A DNA stretch of 7,205 nt, from contig SHXL01000142.1 of assembly GCA_009693345.1 (NCBI GenBank), forward strand, positions 1 to 7,205, read 5' to 3'. Below the pieces are notes generated by a model that saw nothing but the letters and a program-made list of their open reading frames with translations, was not told the DNA's origin and did not search any database. Each line of letters opens with the position of its first letter. Positions within the stretch are counted from its first letter, which is position 1. Positions 1-5,436 of this stretch are shown in pieces. Made by a program: the position numbers and the translations under genes. This stretch comes from Betaproteobacteria bacterium. GTDB lineage: Bacteria > Pseudomonadota > Gammaproteobacteria > Burkholderiales > SG8-39.

Positions 1-167
1 AGACGGGTCCAGAGGACCATGCCGTCCGGGCGCGGGTAGCCCGAAGCGACGCCGAGCGTGAACGGGTACGAACTGAAACTGACTTTCCGATCGGTCGCGC
101 AGGCCGGAACGGCTTGCGACATACCCAGCGCAGCGAAAGTCTCCAAGAACCGGCGGCGATCGATCAT
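1..167 (-). CDS. phoD: PhoD-family alkaline phosphatase, N-terminal part (runs off left edge)
   Basis: Reading the minus strand from the ATG at 167-165 gives 55 codons that stay open to the window edge. Residues 4-15 (RRRFLETFAALG) form a twin-arginine signal, so the product is probably exported folded by the Tat system. Residues 37-55 carry the PhoD N-terminal signature LGVASGYPRPDG followed by VLWTR. Family members are metal-dependent periplasmic or secreted phosphomonoesterases/phosphodiesterases of roughly 450-550 residues; the metal-binding core lies outside the window, so activity cannot be judged. No clear Shine-Dalgarno sequence precedes the ATG, but it is the only start that keeps the Tat motif at the N-terminus. 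The gene diverges from the histidine phosphatase at 239. The family call is firm; the exact substrate is unknown. Confidence 0.87.
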   Translation of the reverse strand, partial: MIDRRRFLETFAALGMSQAVPACATDRKVSFSSYPFTLGVASGYPRPDGMVLWTR

Positions 168-238
168 GGAAAGAGAATACCCGGTCCGGATCGCAGCGCG
201 CGCAACGCATGTGGGCCTGTTTGAGTAGACTAGGCGGC
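168..238. promoter_or_regulatory. divergent intergenic region between two phosphatase genes
   Basis: This 71-base gap separates the divergent starts of the PhoD-like and histidine phosphatase genes and must hold the 5' signals of both unless they are read from further away. TAGACT at 226-231 (plus) and TATTCT at 179-174 (minus) resemble -10 boxes. Each lies only about 7 bases from its start codon, which would imply leaderless or nearly leaderless transcripts. No convincing -35 box sits at 16-18 bases from either, and I saw no obvious Pho box. Treat as a candidate only. Confidence 0.3.
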
Positions 239-823
239 ATGAAGCGTACGTTCATCTTCGCTTTCGCGGGCCTGCTGCCGCTCGTCGCGCTGGCGCAATC
301 GAAGCCGGCGGTCGACGGCGCGCAACTGCTGTTGGAGCTGCGCAAGGGCGGCTACGTGCTGTACTTTCGCCATACCACCACCCTGCCCGAGCACGAACAC
401 GAGGCGAACCGCAGGCGGGCCGGCTTGCTCGACCTGGCGGACTGTTCGACGCAACGCAATCTGAGCGAGCGGGGCTACATCGAGGCGAGCGCGCAGGCGC
501 AATGGGTCGCGCGGCTCGGCATTCCGATGGGCGAGGTGCTGGCGAGCCGCTACTGCCGGACCCTGCGCCATGCGGCCTGGTTCACCAGCTCCCCGAGCCT
601 GAGCGATGCGCTGACCCCGGTGCGCAATGCGGAGAAAGCCGCGCAACTGAAGCGGATGCTGAATCAGGCGCCCGCGCCCGGCGCGAATACCTTCATGTTC
701 GCCCATGGCGGCATCCTCTGGCAGGCGACCAATTACGACAGCGTCGAGGCCGAGCTGTTTGTCTTCAGGCCGGGGGGCGCGGGCGGCGCCGAGCTGGTCG
801 CGTCGGTGAAAATGGAGGAGTGA
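239..823 (+). CDS. exported histidine phosphatase family protein
   Basis: The 194-residue product begins with a Sec signal peptide (KR followed by a hydrophobic stretch, likely cleaved after ALA at residue 19), so it should act in the periplasm. The phosphatase core is visible in order: the phosphoacceptor motif YFRHT with R44-H45, NLSERG at 74-79, SRYCRT with R104 and R107 at 103-108, and the second histidine in FAHGG (H156). These fit the branch-2-like periplasmic members of the histidine phosphatase superfamily, which transfer phosphate through a phospho-histidine. The RHT variant in place of the classical RHG is compatible with this branch. The start at 239 is preferred over an upstream in-frame ATG at 209 because it puts the signal peptide at the N-terminus and has a purine-rich AGGCGG just before it. 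Substrate unknown. It diverges from the PhoD-like gene, so the two may form a phosphate-scavenging pair, though no shared regulator is seen. Confidence 0.85.
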   Translation: MKRTFIFAFAGLLPLVALAQSKPAVDGAQLLLELRKGGYVLYFRHTTTLPEHEHEANRRRAGLLDLADCSTQRNLSERGYIEASAQAQWVARLGIPMGEVLASRYCRTLRHAAWFTSSPSLSDALTPVRNAEKAAQLKRMLNQAPAPGANTFMFAHGGILWQATNYDSVEAELFVFRPGGAGGAELVASVKMEE

Positions 824-848
824 CCGCTGCTCGCCGCGGGCCGATCCT

Positions 849-865
849 GCTGCGCGCCGCGCAGC
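849..865 (+). terminator. GC-rich hairpin downstream of the histidine phosphatase gene
   Basis: A perfect 7-base-pair stem (GCTGCGC / GCGCAGC) with a 3-base loop starts 26 bases after the phosphatase stop codon. It is followed by TTCTGG rather than a run of T, so it is not a textbook intrinsic terminator. It could weaken read-through into the lyase genes or be chance in GC-rich sequence. Confidence 0.3.
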
Positions 866-906
866 TTCTGGAGCGGAACCGGAACGCCGCCGGTGGAATA
901 GGCGAC

Positions 907-912
907 TAGAAT
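907..912 (+). promoter_or_regulatory. candidate -10 box for the lyase genes
   Basis: TAGAAT matches the sigma-70 -10 consensus at five of six positions and lies 36 bases before the ATG at 949, giving a plausible leader of about 30 bases. The sequence 16-18 bases upstream is GC-rich with no clear -35 box, so an activator would probably be needed. Similar TANAAT boxes precede the Bug and TAXI genes. Confidence 0.3.
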
Positions 913-948
913 GCAGGCTTCCCGAACGGACAATGAGCGGAGCGGTGA

Positions 949-1230
949 ATGATTCATTTCGTCGTGCATGAAGAGGGTGATGGCGTCGGCGTCGTCGTGG
1001 TCGAGGGCGTGAAGGCGGGCCAGGACCTGGTCGGCTGGATCATGGAAGACAACAAGGAGATCAGGATGACCGCGAAGAGCGACATCCCGATCGGCCACAA
1101 GCTTGCGCTGAAGGATTACAAGCCGGGCGACTCGGTGATCAAGTACGGCGTCGACATCGGCAAGGTGGTGGCGCCGATCGCACGTGGCGAGCATACCCAC
1201 GTGCAGAACCTCAAAACCAAGCGGTGGTAA
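949..1230 (+). CDS. UxaA-family lyase small subunit, SAF domain (SuyA-like)
   Basis: This 93-residue protein is a stand-alone SAF domain, the N-terminal domain of altronate/galactarate dehydratases, here coded separately. Residues 45-88 (DIPIGHKLALKDYKPGD, then YGVDIGKVV and GEHTHVQNL) carry the signature. In E. coli UxaA and GarD this domain is fused to the catalytic part. A separate subunit of about 90 residues next to one of about 390 is the layout of (2R)-sulfolactate sulfo-lyase SuyAB and related two-part lyases. GGAG at 939-942, six bases before the ATG, supports the start. The large subunit follows after five bases, so the two are almost certainly made together as one cytoplasmic complex. 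Family is clear. The substrate is open: a sugar acid, sulfolactate or another 2-hydroxy acid. Confidence 0.88.
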   Translation: MIHFVVHEEGDGVGVVVVEGVKAGQDLVGWIMEDNKEIRMTAKSDIPIGHKLALKDYKPGDSVIKYGVDIGKVVAPIARGEHTHVQNLKTKRW

Positions 1231-1235
1231 GCGAC

Positions 1236-2405
1236 ATGGACCTTTCCAAGGCAATTTTCCGGGGCTACAAGCGCGAGAACGGCCGCGTTGGCGTGCGCAA
1301 CCACGTCCTCATCCTGCCGGTGGACGACCTGTCCAACGCCGCCGCCGAGGCGGTGGCGAACAACATCAAGGGCGCGATCGCCATCCCGCATCCCTACGGG
1401 CGATTGCAATTCGGCGCCGACCTGGACCTGCATTTCCGCACCCTGATCGGTACCGGCTCCAATCCGAACGTCGCTGCGGTGGTGGTGATCTGCATCGAGG
1501 ACGGCTGGGCGAAGAAGGTGGCCGACGGCATCAAGGCGACCGGCAAGCCGGTGGCGTACTTCGGCATCGAGCAGCACGGCGACCACGACACCATCCTGCG
1601 CGCCTCGAAAGCGGCGAAGGAATACGTGCAGTGGGCCTCCGAACTTCAGCGCGAGGAGCGTCCGCTGAAGGACCTGTGGGTCTCCACAAAGTGCGGCGAG
1701 TCGGACACCACCTCCGGCTGCGGCGCGAATCCGACCGTCGGCAACGCTTTCGACAAGCTCTATCCGCACAAAGTGACGCTGTGTTTCGGCGAAACCACCG
1801 AGCTCACCGGCGGCGAGCACCTGGTGGCGGCGCGTTGCCGCACGGACGAGGTACGCAAGAAATTCCAGTTCATGTTCGACCGCTACCAGGCGATTATCGA
1901 CAAGCACAAGACGAGCGACCTGTCGGATTCCCAGCCCACCAAGGGCAACATTGCGGGTGGCCTCACCACCATCGAGGAAAAAGCGCTCGGCAACATCCAG
2001 AAAATCGGCCGCAAATGCATGGTCGACGGCGTGATCGACAAGGCCGAGGTGCCGACCGGGCCCGGCCTGTGGTTCATGGATTCGTCCTCCGCCGCGGCCG
2101 AGATGGTGACGCTGTGCGCGGCCTCGGGCTATGTGGTGCACCTCTTCCCGACCGGGCAGGGCAACGTTATCGGCAATCCGATCCTGCCGGTGATCAAGCT
2201 GTGCGCCAATCCGCGCACCGTGCGCACCATGAGCGAACACATGGACGTGGATGTTTCCGGGCTTCTGCGCAAGGAAATGACGCCCGACCAGGCGGGCGAC
2301 AAGCTGCTCGACTGCATGTTCCGCACTGCCAACGGCCGCCTCACCGCCGCCGAGGCGCTCGGCCACAGGGAATTTGTATTGACGCGCCTCTACGAAAGCG
2401 CCTGA
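1236..2405 (+). CDS. UxaA-family lyase large (catalytic) subunit (SuyB-like)
   Basis: The 389-residue product is the D-galactarate dehydratase/altronate hydrolase C-terminal region as a separate chain. Seen motifs: GRVGVRNHVLILP (16-28), KCGESDTTSGCGANP (152-166), GNIAGGLTTIEEKALG (237-252), FMDSSS (280-285), FPTGQGN (304-310) and IKLCANP (320-326). The enzymes remove water, or sulfite in SuyAB, from 2-hydroxy acids to give 2-oxo acids and need a metal centre; Cys153, Cys162, Cys183 and Cys323 are possible ligands. Sugar-acid dehydratases as I recall them have FTTGRGT where this has FPTGQGN, which from memory is nearer to SuyB and needs an alignment. A GTG at 1224 would add four residues and overlap the small subunit; ATG 1236 is preferred, though neither has a strong Shine-Dalgarno. 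The neighbours (dehydrogenase, hydratase, carboxylate receptors) favour a dicarboxylate-like or sulfonated substrate over a hexuronate. Confidence 0.88.
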   Translation: MDLSKAIFRGYKRENGRVGVRNHVLILPVDDLSNAAAEAVANNIKGAIAIPHPYGRLQFGADLDLHFRTLIGTGSNPNVAAVVVICIEDGWAKKVADGIKATGKPVAYFGIEQHGDHDTILRASKAAKEYVQWASELQREERPLKDLWVSTKCGESDTTSGCGANPTVGNAFDKLYPHKVTLCFGETTELTGGEHLVAARCRTDEVRKKFQFMFDRYQAIIDKHKTSDLSDSQPTKGNIAGGLTTIEEKALGNIQKIGRKCMVDGVIDKAEVPTGPGLWFMDSSSAAAEMVTLCAASGYVVHLFPTGQGNVIGNPILPVIKLCANPRTVRTMSEHMDVDVSGLLRKEMTPDQAGDKLLDCMFRTANGRLTAAEALGHREFVLTRLYESA

Positions 2406-2458
2406 TCAGAATGCTGCGAGCGGCCAAGATCATCGAGTGACGCTTCAGTATGGGCCGG
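2406..2458 (+). other. junction after the lyase gene with a nine-codon frame, possible remnant of a flavoprotein start
   Basis: Five bases after the lyase stop an ATG at 2411 opens a tiny frame reading MLRAAKIIE and then TGA at 2438-2440. FrdA/SdhA-like flavoproteins of such clusters often open with a short stretch ending in IIE or VIE just before the FAD-binding DVLVIG segment. The frame could therefore be the stump of a lost flavoprotein gene, cut off where the toxin-antitoxin pair begins. Nine residues are far too few to prove this and chance is a real possibility. No terminator hairpin with a T run is seen between these convergent genes. Confidence 0.22.
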
Positions 2459-2734
2459 TCAGCGGTCTTCGCGGGTGTGGAAGATGCGAAGCACGAATAC
2501 GTCGCGTCCGGCGAGTTCGTAGCGCAGTTCGTATTCACCGATCAGCAGGCGGCGCACCTCGCGTCCGGTGAACTCGCGCAATCCTTGCCCGAGCCGGGGG
2601 CGCCCCGGAATTCGCCTTGCGCCGGCGACGATATGACGTACCGCGAGCGCGCCGGGGCGGGGGTTGATCGGCTGGAGAAATTCGTGGAGCCTCACCAGGT
2701 CTGCCCGGGCGCTGGTGGTCCAGCGCAACGCCAT
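2459..2734 (-). CDS. type II toxin, RelE/ParE family
   Basis: The 91-residue basic protein has the RelE/ParE fold pattern: an N-terminal strand and helix (LRWTTSARADLVRLHEFL, 3-20), then a helix ending in RIPGRPRLGQG (41-51), the conserved REF (53-55), strand segments LLIGEYELRYEL (63-74) and DVFVLRIFHTRED (78-90). ParE relatives poison DNA gyrase, RelE relatives cleave mRNA on the ribosome; sequence alone does not settle which. Length is normal and the frame is intact, so it looks functional. Its ATG follows the antitoxin stop after a single base (TAG-C-ATG) and has no good Shine-Dalgarno of its own, so translation probably re-initiates from the antitoxin. It converges on the lyase gene, ending 53 bases from that gene's stop. 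Confidence 0.85.
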   Translation of the reverse strand: MALRWTTSARADLVRLHEFLQPINPRPGALAVRHIVAGARRIPGRPRLGQGLREFTGREVRRLLIGEYELRYELAGRDVFVLRIFHTREDR

Positions 2735-2735
2735 G

Positions 2736-2993
2736 CTAGCGGCGCGCCTTGCGCTTCGGCGTGTCCACTGCGGCCGCCCAGGCTTCGATTTCAGCGTGGT
2801 CGTGGGTGCGGCCCGCCTTCACGTCGGCAAGTGCTTCCAGCGTCAGCCGGCGCCGTTCCTCCTCCAGGGCAACGTAGGACGCAATCGCTTCTTTTACGAT
2901 CCACCCTTTCGGCCTGTCGAGCCGTTCGGCAAGACCGTCTAGCTTCTCGGCGAGGTCGCTTGGCAGGTGGCTGGTGACGACACGCGTTTCCAT
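2736..2993 (-). CDS. ribbon-helix-helix (CopG/ParD-type) antitoxin
   Basis: The 85-residue protein starts with the DNA-binding strand TRVVTSHLP (3-11), followed by helix 1 (SDLAEKLDGLAERL, 12-25) and helix 2 (PKGWIVKEAIASYV, 28-41), the ribbon-helix-helix arrangement. The C-terminal half (LADVKAGRTHDHAEIEAWAAA, about 55-75) fits the toxin-wrapping tail of this antitoxin class. Such proteins dimerise, bind a palindrome in their own promoter and neutralise the toxin. The frame stays open upstream to about 3707 by chance opposite the iron-sulfur gene. ATG 2993 is chosen because the family domain starts there, the length is normal, and an AT-rich promoter with a palindrome lies directly before it. 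The antitoxin-then-toxin order is standard. Confidence 0.87.
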   Translation of the reverse strand: METRVVTSHLPSDLAEKLDGLAERLDRPKGWIVKEAIASYVALEEERRRLTLEALADVKAGRTHDHAEIEAWAAAVDTPKRKARR

Positions 2994-3006
2994 CTTATGG
3001 TCAACT

Positions 3007-3023
3007 TTAATCGGGATGATTAA
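3007..3023 (-). promoter_or_regulatory. palindromic operator of the toxin-antitoxin pair
   Basis: TTAATC and GATTAA form a perfect inverted repeat with five bases between them (GGGAT on plus), 13 bases upstream of the antitoxin ATG. Ribbon-helix-helix antitoxins repress their own operons by binding such short palindromes, and this one abuts the candidate -10 box. The AT-rich sequence stands out from the GC-rich surroundings. Operator identity is inferred from position and symmetry. Confidence 0.6.
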
Positions 3024-3055
3024 TATATCGTACCCAATGCCCCGCTCCACTGCAA
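3022..3055 (-). promoter_or_regulatory. candidate promoter of the toxin-antitoxin pair
   Basis: On the minus strand TATATT (3027-3022) is a good -10 candidate, partly overlapping the palindrome. TTGCAG (3055-3050) resembles a -35 box but lies 22 bases away. With TACGAT (3032-3027) as the -10 box instead the spacer is 17. Either way repressor bound to the palindrome would block polymerase. Which hexamers are used is uncertain. The promoter abuts the plus-strand iron-sulfur gene, whose ribosome site lies at 3063-3067. Confidence 0.4.
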
Positions 3056-3071
3056 GCACGGCGAGGATTCC

Positions 3072-3791
3072 GTGAAGCGACGCAACCTGTTGGTCGGGGT
3101 CTGGCGCGGGAGCGCCGATGGCGCCTTCCAGGAATTCGAGGTCCCACGCCATTCCAGCCAAACGGTATTGGATGTCGTGACACATATCCAGCGCGTGCTC
3201 GATCCCACGCTTGCCTACCGCTTCGCCTGCCGCGTCGGCATGTGCGGCTCCTGCGCGATGACGGTGAACGGCGTCGCGCGCTGGACTTGCCGGACGCACG
3301 TGGACAAGGTCGTCAAGAACGATCGAATGGAGATTGCGCCGTTGCGAAATCTGCCGGTGATCCGCGATCTGGTCACCGACATGCGCGAGTTCTTCGATAA
3401 ATGGGCGAAGGCGAAGGGACAGTTTTCCGGCCGGCTTACGAAGAATGAAGATTTTCAGAAAGTAAAGCCGGATTCGCTTGAGCGTGTTGCGGTCGACGCC
3501 GGCATCGAATGCATCGGTTGCGCGGTGTGCTACAGCTCCTGCGACGTGGTGTCGTGGAATCCGGACTATCTCGGGCCGGCGGCGCTGAATCGCGCCTGGA
3601 CCCTGGTGAAGGATGAACGGGATTCGAAAAAAATCGAACGGCTGCGCGCGGTCGCGGGCGACGCCGGCTGCCATTCCTGCCACACGCACATGAGCTGCAC
3701 CGAGCATTGCCCGAAGCAGATTTCTCCGACCGCCGGCATCGCGGGATTGAAGAGGGAAGTGTCTTTGGCTTTATTTAGAAAAGCTTTATGA
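3072..3791 (+). CDS. sdhB: succinate dehydrogenase/fumarate reductase-like iron-sulfur subunit
   Basis: The 239-residue protein (family norm about 230-250) carries electrons from a flavoprotein to membrane quinone. The N-terminal ferredoxin domain binds [2Fe-2S] through C53, C58, C61 and C73 (CRVGMCGSC plus C73). The C-terminal domain has CIGCAVCYSSC (C147, C150, C153, C157) and CHTHMSCTEHCPK (C203, C209, C213). By the E. coli SdhB pattern C147/C150/C153/C213 hold [4Fe-4S] and C157/C203/C209 hold [3Fe-4S]. C200 is an extra cysteine. The GTG start at 3072 is preceded by GAGGA (3063-3067). The stop overlaps the next start (ATGA at 3788-3791). The partner flavoprotein is not in the window. The neighbours suggest a dedicated dehydrogenase for a catabolic substrate, not the main citric acid cycle enzyme, but this is inference. 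Confidence 0.88.
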   Translation: MKRRNLLVGVWRGSADGAFQEFEVPRHSSQTVLDVVTHIQRVLDPTLAYRFACRVGMCGSCAMTVNGVARWTCRTHVDKVVKNDRMEIAPLRNLPVIRDLVTDMREFFDKWAKAKGQFSGRLTKNEDFQKVKPDSLERVAVDAGIECIGCAVCYSSCDVVSWNPDYLGPAALNRAWTLVKDERDSKKIERLRAVAGDAGCHSCHTHMSCTEHCPKQISPTAGIAGLKREVSLALFRKAL

Positions 3792-4126
3792 ATGTAAAGA
3801 CGCAAACCATCCTCTGGATTGCCCAGCGCGCGAGCGCGGCGGTGCTCGCGCTTTGCGTTACGGTGCATCTCGCGACCATGGTCTACGCGATCCGCGGTGG
3901 CCTAAGTGCGGCGGAGATCCTGTCGCGCACCAAGGGAAACGCGGGGTGGCTCGCGTTCTATACGGTGTTCGTGCTTGCCGTGACGGTGCATGCGCCCATC
4001 GGACTGCGAAGTGTCGTGACGGAATGGTTCGGCTGGCGCGGCGCCGCGCGCGACGTGTTTCTGCTGGGTCTCGCGATGCTGCTCGCCGTCATGGGCATGC
4101 GGGCGGTGCTCGGGGTGTTCCTGTGA
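3788..4126 (+). CDS. membrane anchor of the succinate dehydrogenase-like complex (first of two)
   Basis: The 112-residue protein has three hydrophobic segments (about 14-34, 54-76 and 89-111), the usual architecture of SdhC/SdhD/Frd anchors, which hold haem b and a quinone site in the inner membrane. H27 in the first segment and H68 in the second are candidate haem ligands. H68 lies in HAPIGLR, the H-x-x-x-G-x-R pattern seen around the haem ligand of SdhC. Its ATG overlaps the iron-sulfur gene's stop, and its own stop overlaps the next gene's GTG, so the three should be co-translated. Overall similarity to textbook SdhD is low; the call rests on topology, motif and position. Confidence 0.75.
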   Translation: MNVKTQTILWIAQRASAAVLALCVTVHLATMVYAIRGGLSAAEILSRTKGNAGWLAFYTVFVLAVTVHAPIGLRSVVTEWFGWRGAARDVFLLGLAMLLAVMGMRAVLGVFL

Positions 4127-4449
4127 ACGTACACACCGGTACCCTTGCGGCCTTCGTGCACCGCGTGTCGGGCATCCTGCTCACGTTGTTTCTGCCAGTG
4201 CACTTCTACGCCATCGGCACCACGCTGCAGAGCGCGGCTGCGTTCGACGCGCTGCTCGTCTGGACGCAAATGCCGCTGGTCAAGTTCGGCGAGTGGGGCA
4301 TCGTGGTTTTGCTCGCCGCGCACCTGGGCGGCGGCCTGCGCGTGCTCGCGCTGGAGTTTCTGCCCTGGCGCGATTGGCAGAAAACGCTCGTGGCCTGCGC
4401 GGCGGCGATCGCGCTCGCGGTCGGCCTCGTCTTCGCGCTTGCCCTGTAA
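4123..4449 (+). CDS. sdhC: SdhC-like cytochrome b subunit (second membrane anchor)
   Basis: The protein has 108 residues if read from the GTG at 4123, which overlaps the preceding TGA (GTGA). The SdhC signature HRVSGILLTLFLPVHF (13-28) opens the first membrane segment. H67 in HLGGGLR (67-73) matches the haem-ligand motif of E. coli SdhC, in the second segment (about 58-79). A third segment spans about 88-108. S16 and R14 near the membrane face lie where the SdhC quinone site is found. The frame is open further upstream to 3853, but that part lies over the other anchor gene and does not look like this family, so the GTG start is chosen. It completes an iron-sulfur/anchor/anchor set without a flavoprotein gene next to it. 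Confidence 0.82.
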   Translation: MNVHTGTLAAFVHRVSGILLTLFLPVHFYAIGTTLQSAAAFDALLVWTQMPLVKFGEWGIVVLLAAHLGGGLRVLALEFLPWRDWQKTLVACAAAIALAVGLVFALAL

Positions 4450-4452
4450 AAT
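4447..4452 (+). promoter_or_regulatory. candidate -10 box before the Bug receptor gene
   Basis: TAAAAT overlaps the stop codon of the second anchor gene and lies 21 bases before the receptor ATG. It matches the -10 consensus at five of six positions, but no -35 box is visible at the right distance. It may give the highly expressed receptor its own promoter inside the operon. Confidence 0.25.
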
Positions 4453-4473
4453 TACCCTAGGAGAATCTGCGAC

Positions 4474-5436
4474 ATGAGATTGATCACGTCATTGCTGTTC
4501 ACGGCGGCGCTTGTCCTGGCGGGCAGCGCTCAGGGGCAGGGCTGGCCGCAGAAGTCGGTGCGTTTCATCGTGCCGTTCCCGCCGGGGGGCGCAACCGACA
4601 TTTCCGCGCGCATGCTGGGCCAGAAGTTGACCGAGATCTGGGGACAGACCGTGGTCATCGAGAATCGCGGCGGCGCGGGTGGCGGCGTCGGTGCTGCCGA
4701 GGCGGCGCGGGCTGCGCCCGACGGCTACACGCTGTTCTTTCCCTCCGGATCGGTGGTGACGGCCAACCAGCACATCTACGCGAAGATGTCCTACAACCCG
4801 GAGAAGGACTTTGTACCCGTCACCAAGGTGGTTTCGGGACCGCAGGTGCTGGTGGTGGCCGCGACCTCTCCATACAAGAGCGTGAAGGAATTGATCGACG
4901 CGGCCAGGGCGCAGCCGGACAAGCTGACCTTCGGCCATGCCGGGATCGGCTCGCAGACGCACCTTGCCGCGGAAAACTTCGTCAATGCGGCCGGGGTCAA
5001 TGCGGTGCAGGTGCCCTACAAGGGCGAGGGCCCGTCGCTGGTGGGCCTGGTCGGCGGCGATACCACTTTCGCCGTCACTAACGTCGCGGCGGCCATCGGC
5101 TATATCGGCTCGGGCCGGCTGCGCGCGCTCGGCGTGACGAGTAAAACGGAATTCGCGCAGTTGCCCGGCGTGCCCCCGATCGCGCGCACCCTTCCGGGTT
5201 TTGAGAACACGGGCTGGTTCGGCATCGTCGCACCCACCGGCACCTCGAAAGAGATCATCCAGAAGGTCTACCAGGACACCAAGAAGGCGCTCGAATCCAC
5301 CGAGATGAAGGCGCGGCTCTACGTGCAGGGGCTCGCGCCCGTCGGCAATACGCCGGAGGAAATGGGGCAGGCGATGAAGGAAGAAACCGCGTTGTGGGCG
5401 CGTGTGGTCCGCGAAAGAAAGATCAAGGTCGAGTGA
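4474..5436 (+). CDS. Bug-family tripartite tricarboxylate transporter (TTT) substrate-binding protein
   Basis: The 320-residue product is a full-length periplasmic receptor of the Bug family, which captures carboxylates for TctA/TctB-type uptake systems. It starts with a Sec signal peptide (hydrophobic 4-17, likely cleavage after A19 or nearby). Family motifs follow: WPQKSVRFIVPFPPGGATD (24-42), ENRGGAGG (63-70), APDGYTL (81-87), TFGHAGIGSQTHLAAE (152-167) and VPYKGEGPSL (180-189). AGGAG at 4459-4463, ten bases before the ATG, is a strong ribosome site. No TctA or TctB gene is nearby. Such orphan receptors are very numerous in Burkholderiales and are thought to share a few membrane partners. 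The gene lies between the dehydrogenase and hydratase genes and overlaps the latter (GTGA), so it probably binds the substrate of this pathway. Confidence 0.92.
   Translation: MRLITSLLFTAALVLAGSAQGQGWPQKSVRFIVPFPPGGATDISARMLGQKLTEIWGQTVVIENRGGAGGGVGAAEAARAAPDGYTLFFPSGSVVTANQHIYAKMSYNPEKDFVPVTKVVSGPQVLVVAATSPYKSVKELIDAARAQPDKLTFGHAGIGSQTHLAAENFVNAAGVNAVQVPYKGEGPSLVGLVGGDTTFAVTNVAAAIGYIGSGRLRALGVTSKTEFAQLPGVPPIARTLPGFENTGWFGIVAPTGTSKEIIQKVYQDTKKALESTEMKARLYVQGLAPVGNTPEEMGQAMKEETALWARVVRERKIKVE

Noticed and set aside
209..238. Ten-codon N-terminal extension of the histidine phosphatase from an ATG at 209
   Set aside because: It would bury the signal peptide, and no ribosome site precedes it.
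878..894. ACCGG-N7-CCGGT hairpin in the gap before the lyase genes
   Set aside because: Only five base pairs in GC-rich sequence, with no T run and no obvious role; likely chance.
1116..2366. Long minus-strand open frame (about 416 codons) opposite the lyase large subunit
   Set aside because: It is antisense to a clear UxaA-family gene, its translation is arginine-, histidine- and glycine-rich with no recognisable domain, and such frames are common opposite GC-rich genes.
2450..2977. Plus-strand open frames across the toxin-antitoxin region
   Set aside because: Their translations are proline- and arginine-rich without domains, while the minus strand shows a matching antitoxin and toxin in standard order.
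2441..3071. Insertion sequence or target-site duplication around the toxin-antitoxin module
   Set aside because: I compared the flanks by eye and found only weak short matches such as GTGACGC versus GTGAAGCGACGC. No terminal inverted repeats or transposase are present.
2994..3707. Upstream in-frame extension of the antitoxin frame
   Set aside because: The extension runs opposite the iron-sulfur gene and through the AT-rich promoter and palindrome. The family domain begins at the ATG at 2993.
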